A DNA stretch of 6,949 nucleotides from Deltaproteobacteria bacterium (GCA_016200595.1 JACQEL010000578.1:1-6949), one strand, 5' to 3'. Positions 1-6,643 are shown, counted from the stretch's first letter. Made by a program: numbers and translations. The notes: generated by a model not told the origin, from the letters alone.

Positions 1-87
1 AACAGGGCTGAGGAGCCTGGCCGAATTGCTGCCGACCTCCAGCAAGGTACGCGCAGTGGGGCAGAGTTATAGCCACTTGCGCTTGGG
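1..87. other. Left-edge sequence, unassigned
   Basis: No complete gene is visible. Two plus-strand frames are open at the window edge. One runs from base 1 to a TAG at 70-72, so it could be the last 23 codons of a gene lying to the left. The other continues rightwards through the palindromic element, where its reading becomes repeat-derived. Neither piece resembles a family I know, and neither can be tested without sequence further left. Confidence 0.3.
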
Positions 88-164
88 TGTGTCCTGGGAG
101 CGCGCCCATCTTGGGCGCTTTTCAGGCGGGCGGGACGCCCGCGCTCCCAGCAGGGGAGGACACA
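88..164. repeat. Multi-stem palindromic element (three-way-junction type)
   Basis: An outer inverted repeat TGTGTCC (88-94) / GGACACA (158-164) encloses a second, CTGGGAGC (94-101) / GCTCCCAG (143-150). Inside are two 17-nt hairpins: 102-118 (stem GCGCCC, 5-nt loop) and 126-142 (stem GCGGGCG, loop GGA). The inner closing stem abuts both hairpins with no unpaired base. The only single-stranded part inside it is the linker TTTTCAG (119-125), so the sequence can fold as a closed three-way junction. A competing fold extends the closing stem to CTGGGAGCGCG / CGCGCTCCCAG (94-104 / 140-150). The element starts 34 bases past the stop of the flavin monooxygenase gene, so it may cap that mRNA, although no U-tract follows on that strand. 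Its ends match those of the element at 6816-6932. Confidence 0.85.
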
Positions 165-197
165 GCCAACTGAAAATCGCTGTAAGACGCGGGACCA

Positions 198-1397
198 TTA
201 TGTCGTCCCGTGCCAATCAGCGGACAGCTCAGCCTCCACATCGTGCCCATAGAGCCACGAACTCGCTAACAGTGGGTTGCTCCCACCGGCAGCGGCCAAC
301 TGGGCATCGCGCTGACGCTGCGCTTCTCCATCGGGCAGGTGGAATACAGTCCCATTACGTCGGGCATACGCCTGAACTTGCGAGGCGCGCGGCTTACGCA
401 TCTCCTCATAACGGCGCAACGCTGTGGGTACACTCGTATGGTCTGCGCCTTCCAGACACTTCGCCAGCACCACTGCGTCCTCGATGGACTGGACGGCACC
501 CTGCGCCATGAATGGCAGCATGGCGTGAGCCGCATCACCGAGGAGGGTCACACGGCCGACGCTCCAACGGTCTAACGGATCACGGTCGTACAGCCCCCAG
601 CGATTGGTGAAATCAACCGCGCCAATGATCTGTTGCACTTGCGGATGCCAGGTGGCAAACTCGGCTAGCGCATCAGCCACCTCACCCTTAGCGGACCACG
701 ACTCGACATGCCAATCTTTTCCCGGAACCACCCCGACAAAGTTGACGAAGCGGCCGGCGCCGACGTAGTAATGCACGAAGTGTCGGTCAGGACCGAGCCA
801 GGCGCTGGAGTTGCGTTCCATCTGCAGATGCTCCAGGCGTTCAGCCGGCACCAACCCCCGATAAGCAATACTGCCGGAAAAGTGGGGAGATTCAGGACCG
901 AAAAGCAAGGCTCGGACGGCCGAATGGATGCCATCGGCGCCAACCACCACATCGGCGCTCACCGTCATGCCGTCCTCGCAGGTAACCGCAACGCCGCTCT
1001 CAGACTGCTGCACCCCGACACAACGGTGGCTGAGTTGCACGATGCCATCTGGCACTGCCGAGGCAAGCACAGCCAAGAGATCCGGACGGTAGAGGTGGTA
1101 ATATGGCGCGCCGAACGTGGCCTCACACACATCGGCCAGGGGTTGCCGCGAGAGCACTTTGCCGTCTTCCCAGCGGCGCATTTGCAGCGCTTGGGGCCGG
1201 ACCGCGACCTGCCGCAAGGGGTCGGTCAATCCTAAGCGATGCAAGAGCCTGGTGGCGTTTGGACTAATTTGAATGCCGGCGCCAACCTCGCGCAGTTCCG
1301 CCGCCTGCTCGAACACCTGGACCTCAAGCCCGGATCGCAGCAGAGTGAGAGCAGCGGTAAGGCCGCCGATGCCAGCGCCAACGATGATGACCCGCAT
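198..1397 (-). CDS. Class A FAD-dependent aromatic monooxygenase (salicylate / hydroxybenzoate hydroxylase-like)
   Basis: A 399-residue flavoprotein of the PHBH fold that is expected to hydroxylate an aromatic acid in the cytoplasm using NAD(P)H and O2. The N-terminal dinucleotide-binding motif is VGAGIGG (residues 6-12), with the ribose-binding Glu30 at the end of the second strand. GAGIQISPNA (39-48) is typical of salicylate hydroxylase relatives. The DG motif spans about 149-162 (D155-G156, R162). The second FAD motif is GDAAHAMLPFMAQG (287-300), followed by a conserved SIEDAV. Length is normal for the family. I chose the ATG at 1397 because the FAD motif begins right after it and AAGGAG (1407-1412) lies 9 bases upstream. 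An in-frame ATG at 1481 would add 28 unlikely residues. It follows the NTF2-like gene by 84 bases on the same strand. The exact substrate cannot be read from sequence; 3-hydroxybenzoate 6-hydroxylase or a 6-hydroxynicotinate-type enzyme are alternatives. Confidence 0.92.
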   Translation of the reverse strand: MRVIIVGAGIGGLTAALTLLRSGLEVQVFEQAAELREVGAGIQISPNATRLLHRLGLTDPLRQVAVRPQALQMRRWEDGKVLSRQPLADVCEATFGAPYYHLYRPDLLAVLASAVPDGIVQLSHRCVGVQQSESGVAVTCEDGMTVSADVVVGADGIHSAVRALLFGPESPHFSGSIAYRGLVPAERLEHLQMERNSSAWLGPDRHFVHYYVGAGRFVNFVGVVPGKDWHVESWSAKGEVADALAEFATWHPQVQQIIGAVDFTNRWGLYDRDPLDRWSVGRVTLLGDAAHAMLPFMAQGAVQSIEDAVVLAKCLEGADHTSVPTALRRYEEMRKPRASQVQAYARRNGTVFHLPDGEAQRQRDAQLAAAGGSNPLLASSWLYGHDVEAELSADWHGTT

Positions 1398-1481
1398 CCC
1401 TTTGTTCTCCTTATGACTTGGGAGAGTCCGATGGAGGATTGTCTGAGTTCTGGCAAACTCAAGTTGTGAGGAACCGTTCAC

Positions 1482-1877
1482 TCAGGAAACTGAGGGCTCC
1501 GGCTCCGGCGAGACCTGTGTACCTTGGGCTGCGACTAAGCGCCATTGTCCCTGTTGCTCAACGTACACATGGGTGTAACGGCTGCTCGCAGTGAAAGGCT
1601 CGGCGCCGAAGCGGCCATGCATACGCGTGCGCCCGGTAATCACAGCGGTTGTCTGATACATGCGCACACGACGGTCGGCGGGCTCAATGGCGTCGAATTT
1701 CAACTGCCCTGAGGCGATGACTTCGAGCAATGCGCCTTTGGCGATCTCTGAGCCGCCCATCACATCGATTAGGAGGAAATCGTCAGCCAAAAGTCGATCC
1801 AGCGCCTCGACGCTCGCCGCCAGCAGCGCAGAGAAGAATTGCTGATCTTTCTCAAGAGGCTCTAAATGCTCTGCCAT
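1482..1877 (-). CDS. NTF2-like / SnoaL-type (DUF4440-like) small protein
   Basis: A 131-residue soluble protein with no signal peptide or membrane segment. The pattern fits the NTF2 fold: an N-terminal amphipathic helix (FFSALLAASVEALDRLLADD, about residues 14-33), a FLLIDVMGG turn, then alternating strands (TAVITGRTRMHGRF, SSRYTHVYV) ending in the family's QWRLVAAQGTQV. Members act as small hydrolases, isomerases, polyketide cyclases or unannotated ligand-binding domains, and no catalytic residue can be assigned here. I chose the ATG at 1877 because GGAG (1885-1888) lies 7 bases upstream. An upstream in-frame ATG at 1940 would overlap the end of bfr and add an unconserved-looking, Cys-containing leader. 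It lies 44 bases after bfr and 84 before the monooxygenase, all on one strand. A helper role in the monooxygenase's pathway is inference. Confidence 0.82.
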   Translation of the reverse strand: MAEHLEPLEKDQQFFSALLAASVEALDRLLADDFLLIDVMGGSEIAKGALLEVIASGQLKFDAIEPADRRVRMYQTTAVITGRTRMHGRFGAEPFTASSRYTHVYVEQQGQWRLVAAQGTQVSPEPEPSVS

Positions 1878-1921
1878 GCCCGGTCTCCACCGTTGTTGAC
1901 AAAAGATGGTATCCCTGGAGG

Positions 1922-2386
1922 CTAGATCTGCTGCGCACAATAGTTCTCATAGCCTACCTGCCCTATCAAGCGCGTCTGCGCTTCTAGCCAGTGGATATGC
2001 TCTTCAGCGCTCACCAATATGTGCTCCAGTAACTCTCGCGTGCCGGTATCCGCCTGCTCCAGGCAGAGCGCCACCCCCCTTTTCAATTCCGGCAAGCCTT
2101 CCTTCTCCAAACTCAGATCGTTTTCCAGCATGTCCTTTATGTCTTTCCCCACTGTGACTTTGAACGGCTCGGTCACGATTGGCATTCCCTCAAGGAAAAG
2201 GATGCGATCGATCAAGCGCTCAGCATGTTTCATCTCCTCGATCGATTCATCGTAAATCTTTTTGTAAAGACGCAAGTAGCCCCATTTCTTACACAGGGAG
2301 GCATGCAAGAAGTATTGGTTGGTAGCGATCAGTTCTCCCCTGAGCGTTTCATTCAGTTGTTTGATCACTTCTGGTGAGCCTTTCAT
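1922..2386 (-). CDS. bfr: Bacterioferritin (haem-binding iron storage), with Glu127 replaced by Ala
   Basis: A 154-residue bacterioferritin. Such subunits form a 24-mer shell that oxidises Fe(II) and stores it as a ferric mineral in the cytoplasm. Numbering matches E. coli Bfr without gaps through the ligands: Glu18, Glu51, haem-ligating Met52 and His54 (EEMKHAER), Glu94 and His130 are all present. The C-terminal motif reads SAEEHIHW, so position 127, normally the second bridging Glu of the di-iron centre, is Ala (codon GCT, plus-strand 2006-2008). Glu128 and Glu129 follow. Length is close to the usual 155-160. The start at 2386 has GAGGAG (2395-2400) 8 bases upstream and a good promoter before that. 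It is probably first in an operon with the NTF2-like and flavin monooxygenase genes. I see no convincing Fur box. The family call is nearly certain; ferroxidase activity is uncertain. Confidence 0.97.
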   Translation of the reverse strand: MKGSPEVIKQLNETLRGELIATNQYFLHASLCKKWGYLRLYKKIYDESIEEMKHAERLIDRILFLEGMPIVTEPFKVTVGKDIKDMLENDLSLEKEGLPELKRGVALCLEQADTGTRELLEHILVSAEEHIHWLEAQTRLIGQVGYENYCAQQI

Positions 2387-2915
2387 ATTTCCTGCTCCTC
2401 TGTGATTTTACTACCGGATAAGCGAGGTGAAAGTCATAGTACACCTGGCTGTAGGCATGTCAATCTTTCTCCCCTCCCGGACGGGGGGTCATCGCGATCT
2501 CCTCTGTAAAAGAAAACGCGCTAGGGTTCGACGGTGAATTACGCATAACCGTGCGATAGTCTCTCCTTGTGCGAGGAAGAGAGTCACATAAGGAGTCTTA
2601 CTGAGGACCGGTTCCGGCGTTCCTGAGAGTCGGCCAATCGACCCCAGCTCTGGATAGGCTCCCACCTGGTTCATGCGCTCAGGGTGCGTCCAGACGATTC
2701 TCATAAGGAGGGCTTACCTTCATCTTCCGTCCCCCACCGTGTCAGCCACGGCGCCAGCGAGCTCAACGGTTTTCGTTTATCTATTTCAAATATACAATCT
2801 ATTTTGGTTTGACAACGCTCAGCGAATTGTGCCATAGAAGGAAAGGGTCTTACAGCCGTGGAAAATTGAACCTGCATCGTGTAGCCATTCATTACACCTA
2901 AGAAAGCACGTTGAG
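2387..2915. other. Divergent intergenic region, bfr / histidine kinase
   Basis: This 529-base region separates two divergently transcribed genes. The left part carries the bfr promoter. The rest has no recognisable gene. An AT-rich patch (about 2769-2810) ends in TTGACA (2809-2814, plus strand), a perfect -35 hexamer for the kinase gene, but the best -10 18 bases on (CATAGA, 2833-2838) matches at only 3 of 6 positions. On the minus strand three small frames overlap as ATGA (63, 71 and 10 codons, meeting at 2701-2704 and 2489-2492). The last, a 10-codon frame, sits behind GAGGAG with 7-base spacing. I do not call them genes. Confidence 0.55.
2436..2463 (-). promoter_or_regulatory. Sigma70-type promoter for bfr
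   Basis: On the minus strand a perfect -35 TTGACA (2463-2458) is followed after 16 bases by TACTAT (2441-2436), 4 of 6 matches to the -10 consensus. Transcription would begin near 2429 and give a leader of about 43 nt ending in the GAGGAG ribosome site of bfr. Position, orientation and spacing all fit. No activator or repressor site is obvious around it. Confidence 0.7.
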
Positions 2916-4625
2916 ATGAAGCGCATTCCGTGGAGTACTAGTCGCGCGCAAAACTCAGATATGCGCCAACCCGGCTTGTCTCAGGTGCAATCTCACAAGT
3001 GGCTGTTCGTCGCGAAGGTGGTAATCTTTGCTCTTGCCTACTTTGGCGTGGCAAGGCTGGGAGTATTGCTGTCCATAGTACTGGGCCACAACACTTTAAT
3101 CTGGCCACCGACAGGACTGGCCCTCGCCACCCTTCTCTTGTTTGGGGTTCAACTCTGGCCTGGGATCGCTCTGGGGACATTCCTGGCCTCTGTGGCTACC
3201 GGGATTCCGCTCGCTGTAGCCTGCGGGGTGAGTCTCGGCAATACGTTGGAAGCCCTCTTGGCGGTCTTTCTGTTGCAGCGCGTGGTGGGATTCCAAAACA
3301 CGCTGGAGCGGTTAACGGATGTGTTCGGGTTGGTCGGCCTGGCCGCTGGGCTCAGCACCATGGTCAGTGCCACCATCGATGTCACTAGTCTGTGTCTGGG
3401 CGGGGTCGCGCCGTGGGAAGCGTATGGAGTCCTGTGGCGAGTGTGGTGGTTAGGAGGCGCGATGTCCGACCTGGTTGTGGCCTCGCTACTCTTGACCTGG
3501 AGTGCCCGGTTCCGCTTAAAGAGGCGACCGTGGCGCATTGTGGAAAGCAGTGCGTTGGGGGTGGCGTTAGTGCTGGTCTGTCTTCTCATTTTCGGCGGGT
3601 GGTCCCACGTTGCCTTGATCCATTCTCCGTTAGACTATGCCGTCTTCCCCTTCATCATCTGGGCTGCTCTGCGCTTTAGCCAACGGGAAGCCATGACGGC
3701 GGTCTTTGTGGTCTCGACCATAGCGCTGTGGGGAACGGCGCACGAGGTGGGGCCCTTCGTGCGAGGACCACTCCCTGAGCGCCTCATTTTTTTGTATACC
3801 TTCATGAGCGTGATTGCGACGACCGCTTTAGTTGTGGCGGCGATAGTCACCGCGCGCAAGCGCATGGAAGAGGAACTGCAGCAAGCCAAAGAAACTGCGG
3901 AAGTGGCCAACCACGCTAAAAGTGAATTTCTCGCGACTATGTCGCATGAGTTACGTACGCCGCTCAGCGTTGTGCTCGGCTATACCGAATTGCTCTTAGA
4001 AGATACCTTTGGGCCACTGGTCAAGAAGCAGGCCGATGCCCTCGGCCGGATCGACCGGAGCGCGCGCGAGTTACTCGACCTCGTGACCGCCGTCCTGGAT
4101 CTGAGTCGGTTGGAAGCGGGCCGGCTGCCGCTCACCCGACAAGAGACGCAGGTGGAAGACCTCCTGCAGGAGGTTCAAGCGGAGACCCGCCGACTCCAAG
4201 AGCACGCACGGCTGACGTTTGTCTGGGAAATCGAAACAGGCTTGCCGAGGCTCGACACGGACTCGGGCAAGCTGAAGGTCGTGCTCAGGAATCTCCTGGG
4301 CAACGCGGTGAAGTTCACTCAAGAAGGCTGTATTACCGTCGCGGCTCGTAGCCACGACGGGGGCGTAGAACTCAGCGTCACCGACACTGGCATTGGTATT
4401 CCGCGGGAGGCGCTGGGAGTTATTTTCGAGCCGTTTCGCCAAATCGAGCACTCGGCTACCCGCCAGTATGGCGGGACAGGATTGGGGTTGCATATTGTCA
4501 AGCGGTTGTTGGAAATGTTAGGGGGGGTGATCACGGTCGAGAGCGAGGTCGGCCGGGGTTCGACGTTTCGGGTATGGATGCCCAAGAGCCAGAGCGCGGA
4601 GGAACGCAAGGAGCGAGCGGCGTAG
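2916..4625 (+). CDS. MASE1-domain membrane sensor histidine kinase, orphan
   Basis: A 569-residue hybrid of membrane sensor and kinase core. Residues about 30-312 form eight or more hydrophobic segments of MASE1 type, with the hallmark NTLIWPPTGLALA (59-71), and no large periplasmic domain. A short charged helix (313-333) leads straight into HisKA, where His344 in TMSHELRTPL is the phosphoacceptor. The ATPase domain has the N box with Asn463 (NLLGNAVKFT), G1 DTGIGIP (490-496), F box IFEPFRQ (503-509) and G2 GGTGLGLHIV (519-528). There is no PAS, GAF, HAMP or receiver domain. It should autophosphorylate and pass phosphate to a response regulator encoded elsewhere. The MASE1 ligand is unknown. 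The start is the weakest part: ATG at 2916 has only a poor TTGAG before it, and an in-frame ATG at 2961 has no better site. It is divergent from bfr and convergent with the MFS gene. Confidence 0.95.
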   Translation: MKRIPWSTSRAQNSDMRQPGLSQVQSHKWLFVAKVVIFALAYFGVARLGVLLSIVLGHNTLIWPPTGLALATLLLFGVQLWPGIALGTFLASVATGIPLAVACGVSLGNTLEALLAVFLLQRVVGFQNTLERLTDVFGLVGLAAGLSTMVSATIDVTSLCLGGVAPWEAYGVLWRVWWLGGAMSDLVVASLLLTWSARFRLKRRPWRIVESSALGVALVLVCLLIFGGWSHVALIHSPLDYAVFPFIIWAALRFSQREAMTAVFVVSTIALWGTAHEVGPFVRGPLPERLIFLYTFMSVIATTALVVAAIVTARKRMEEELQQAKETAEVANHAKSEFLATMSHELRTPLSVVLGYTELLLEDTFGPLVKKQADALGRIDRSARELLDLVTAVLDLSRLEAGRLPLTRQETQVEDLLQEVQAETRRLQEHARLTFVWEIETGLPRLDTDSGKLKVVLRNLLGNAVKFTQEGCITVAARSHDGGVELSVTDTGIGIPREALGVIFEPFRQIEHSATRQYGGTGLGLHIVKRLLEMLGGVITVESEVGRGSTFRVWMPKSQSAEERKERAA

Positions 4626-4737
4626 CAAGGCAGATACAAGATAGACAGAATCAAGGCTTGATCTGACAGGTAGTGAGTTCCTCTTCGTTATCAAGCGAAT
4701 TCCTAAACCAGGCGGCATGAGAGTGGCACACGAGAGT

Positions 4738-4798
4738 TGTCACCCTGAGGGCAACGAAGGGTCTCGGCATGAGATTCTTCGCTTCGCTCAGAATGACA
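4738..4798. repeat. 61-bp imperfect palindrome (TGTCA...TGACA)
   Basis: Two 28-base arms (4738-4765 and 4771-4798) around a 5-base centre GGCAT pair at 21 of 28 positions. The ends are TGTCACCCTGAG and CTCAGAATGACA, and the inner parts carry CGAAG / CTTCG and TCTC / GAGA. From memory, sequences of the form TGTCAyyCTGAG...CGAAG are scattered repeats in many environmental bacterial genomes. That is recall, not a search. There is no coding capacity. It could be a transcribed hairpin or a non-autonomous mobile repeat. Confidence 0.75.
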
Positions 4799-4965
4799 GT
4801 TCTAAAGAGCCTTGGCATAAAGTGTACCAATGTTTTGCATTCCGGTTTAGTGTCTGCTCACCTCCACGTTGTCAGCTGAGGCCAACAAGGTTCACATCCT
4901 CTTCTAGACATTAGACTTTATCTGAAATAACGAGCTTGCCCATGTCACACCTCTTGAGCTTCTTC

Positions 4966-5052
4966 GCCCCGGAGGGGCGACGGACTGTAGCCCAGGGCGT
5001 CAGCCCTGGGACACCAACCCCCCACGAGTCTCCTCCCAGCCCCGGAGGGGCG
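4966..5052 (+). repeat. 87-bp hairpin module, left copy
   Basis: The module starts and ends with the same 14-base near-palindrome GCCCCGGAGGGGCG (4966-4979 and 5039-5052). Between these lie a 7-base linker, GTAG, a perfect hairpin with arms CCCAGGGC (4991-4998) and GCCCTGGG (5003-5010) around loop GTCA, and a 28-base linker. An inverted copy with identical spacing occupies 5080-5166, and 27 bases separate the two. Confidence 0.8.
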
Positions 5053-5079
5053 GAAGACCTCAAGCCGGTCGTCTTCTCA

Positions 5080-5166
5080 CGCCCCTCCGGGGCTCAGGGC
5101 GCCGTGTGGTATTGCTCTTGCCCCACGGCTGGCGCCGTGGGCTACCTCCTCACGCCCCTCCGGGGC
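5080..5166 (-). repeat. 87-bp hairpin module, right (inverted) copy
   Basis: Read on the minus strand it has the same order and lengths as 4966-5052: 14-base near-palindrome (5166-5153), 7-base linker, GTAG, hairpin CCCACGGC / GCCGTGGG (5141-5122), 28-base linker, 14-base near-palindrome (5093-5080). The hairpin differs from the left copy by a paired G-C to C-G exchange and one loop base, while the linkers are essentially unrelated in sequence. On the plus strand the two bounding motifs also form a 19-base direct repeat (5076-5094 and 5149-5167). Confidence 0.8.
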
Positions 5167-5245
5167 TTTATTTCGGATACAGTCTATGGGCTTCAGAGAG
5201 ACCAGTCCTGACAGTGAAAAAACAGAAAGTGATAGAGCTTTACTC

Positions 5246-6586
5246 TTATCTTCCTAATACTTCCCTCAGCTCGCCCTTCCCGCTTGCGAGCGCCTGGGCG
5301 AGAGCGGCTTTCTCCACTTTCTCTCGCTTCACGCGTTTCTCGTAAAACATAATCGGGATAAGCACGAGTGACATGAGCGTCACCCCTATACCCAGACCGG
5401 AGAATCCCCAAAAGAACGAGCCGGTGTGGTCATAGGAATACCCGAGTAGCAGCGGTCCAACTGCTCCCCCCAGCCCGCCAAAAAGACCAATATATATGCC
5501 CATGGCGATGCCCAGCACTTCTGCCGGCAAGAGATCAAAGAGCAAGACAATCATGCCATTGACCATAGCCGCGGTCACAAAGAGCGCGATACTCATGAGC
5601 AGCACGATAAAGAAAAGATCCTGGCTCAACATCAGTCCGACCATTGCCGGTCCAGTGAGCAGCCCCGTACACAAGCCCACGGCACTCCGGAGTCCGCTGC
5701 GATCTCCCAAATAGCCGCCTAATAACCCGCCGGCTGAGGCGGCTATATAGGGGAGCGTCAAGTAGATACCACTGCTCATTACGGTAAAGTGCCGCTCTTT
5801 GACCAGATAGCCGGGAAGCCAACTGAGGTTGGTAAAGAAGGTGCCGCCAATAAAAAACCCAATAAGACAGACTGCCCAGAACACCCAATTCTTGACGAGA
5901 ATTTGTACGCCCTCGGCAAACGACAAAGAGCGGGCGGTCCCCTGCTGTGGGTCAAAGGTCACCCGATCTTTGGCCAAGGCTTCCTCAATCAGGGTCTTTT
6001 CTTGCTCGGAAATCCACGGATGTTCCCGGGGCCGGTCGTACACCAGGAGCCAAAACAGTCCGACGCCCACTATCGTCAGGGCGCCGGTCCCGTAGAACAT
6101 CACCCGCCATCCCCAGTCCTCAATCAACCACCCTACCAACGGCATACCGAGAATGAGCCCCAGGTACCCTGAGGCGAGGAGAACCCCATACACCCAGCCA
6201 CGCTCATGGGGCAGCACCCAGTGATTTGCCAGCTTCTGCAAGGGATTCGCCACTGCTCCTTCAGAAACGCCGAACAGTCCCCGTACCACCGCAAACTGCC
6301 AGAGCGTATGGCACGCCCCGGTGAGCGCGGTCAGCACGCACCAGAAGAAAAACAGGACTGAAGCCCACTTGCGCACCCCGAGTCGATCAGCGGCGACCCC
6401 ACCGCCAAGATGACCGACGATATAGCCCCAATAGTAAATGCTCAGAATCAAGCCCATCTGCACACCACTCAGACCAAGCTCGTCCATGATGCGCGGGGCG
6501 GCAAGCGAGATATTGACCCGATCGAGGAAGAGGAAGAACGTCGTCAGCCACAGGGCTCCCATCACGACAAAACGAAATCGCGGCAT
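5246..6586 (-). CDS. MFS transporter, anion:cation symporter-like (organic acid / anion permease)
   Basis: A 446-residue, 12-segment major facilitator that would import an organic anion across the inner membrane, probably with H+ or Na+. Helix 1 contains the family's FLDRVNISLA (20-29). Motif A, GGGVAADRLGVRK (61-73), lies between helices 2 and 3, and RGLFGVSEG (102-110) matches the conserved RxxxGxxEG of hexuronate, glucarate, phthalate and tartrate carriers. A central loop (about 184-230) separates the halves, and a second motif-A-like GGYLGDRSGLR (290-300) follows in the C-terminal half. The tail (about 416-446) is charged and cytoplasmic. The ATG at 6586 has AGGAGG (6595-6600) 8 bases upstream, so the start is firm. 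Substrate cannot be deduced, and no catabolic gene lies beside it. It stands alone on its strand in this window. Confidence 0.95.
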   Translation of the reverse strand: MPRFRFVVMGALWLTTFFLFLDRVNISLAAPRIMDELGLSGVQMGLILSIYYWGYIVGHLGGGVAADRLGVRKWASVLFFFWCVLTALTGACHTLWQFAVVRGLFGVSEGAVANPLQKLANHWVLPHERGWVYGVLLASGYLGLILGMPLVGWLIEDWGWRVMFYGTGALTIVGVGLFWLLVYDRPREHPWISEQEKTLIEEALAKDRVTFDPQQGTARSLSFAEGVQILVKNWVFWAVCLIGFFIGGTFFTNLSWLPGYLVKERHFTVMSSGIYLTLPYIAASAGGLLGGYLGDRSGLRSAVGLCTGLLTGPAMVGLMLSQDLFFIVLLMSIALFVTAAMVNGMIVLLFDLLPAEVLGIAMGIYIGLFGGLGGAVGPLLLGYSYDHTGSFFWGFSGLGIGVTLMSLVLIPIMFYEKRVKREKVEKAALAQALASGKGELREVLGR

Positions 6587-6643
6587 GCGGCCTACCTCCT
6601 TTTGCAGACTGTTCAGGGAGCCGTGAAGACAAAACGCGCAGAC

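Larger units (their letters stand above)
4626..5245. other. Convergent intergenic region loaded with repeats
   Basis: This 620-base gap lies between the 3' ends of the kinase (plus) and transporter (minus) genes. Bases 4626-4737 and 4799-4963 show nothing I can name. A 61-bp imperfect palindrome occupies 4738-4798, and a pair of inverted 87-bp modules occupies 4966-5166. Open frames across the region read through the repeats and give Pro/Gly-rich, repeat-derived peptides, so I call no gene. The hairpin GCCCC-TCC-GGGGC followed by TTTATTT (5154-5173, plus strand) could end kinase transcription. No clear terminator for the transporter was found beyond a T6 run on the minus strand at 5219-5224. 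Confidence 0.6.

Noticed and set aside
26..511. Plus-strand open frame of 161 codons
   Set aside because: It runs through the palindromic element and then antisense to the monooxygenase gene. Composition is Arg/His-rich shadow type and there is no family resemblance.
708..1235. Plus-strand open frame of 175 codons
   Set aside because: It lies wholly antisense to the well-supported flavoprotein gene.
1395..1481. Longer start for the flavin monooxygenase at 1481
   Set aside because: The extra 28 residues precede the FAD motif that normally begins such proteins, and the ATG at 1397 has a clear AAGGAG site.
1875..1940. Longer start for the NTF2-like gene at 1940, overlapping bfr
   Set aside because: The ATG at 1877 has GGAG at good spacing. 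The longer leader does not look like part of the fold.
2470..2490. GC-rich dyad CCCCTCCCGGACGGGG as a terminator
   Set aside because: There is no T-tract on either strand and pairing is imperfect. It sits just upstream of the bfr promoter.
4071..4493. Minus-strand open frame of 140 codons inside the kinase
   Set aside because: It is antisense to the HisKA/ATPase coding sequence, whose motifs are intact.
4965..5167. Possible CRISPR array
   Set aside because: The repeated 14-base motif is itself palindromic and occurs in both orientations with uneven spacing. There are no regular spacers and no cas genes.
4717..5211. Small plus-strand frames over the convergent gap
   Set aside because: Their peptides are translations of palindromic repeats (Pro/Gly/Ser-rich) and lack ribosome sites.
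5216..5245. Intrinsic terminator for the MFS gene
   Set aside because: There is a T6 run on the minus strand, but the preceding stem would be only about 4 bp with an 8-base loop, too weak to call.
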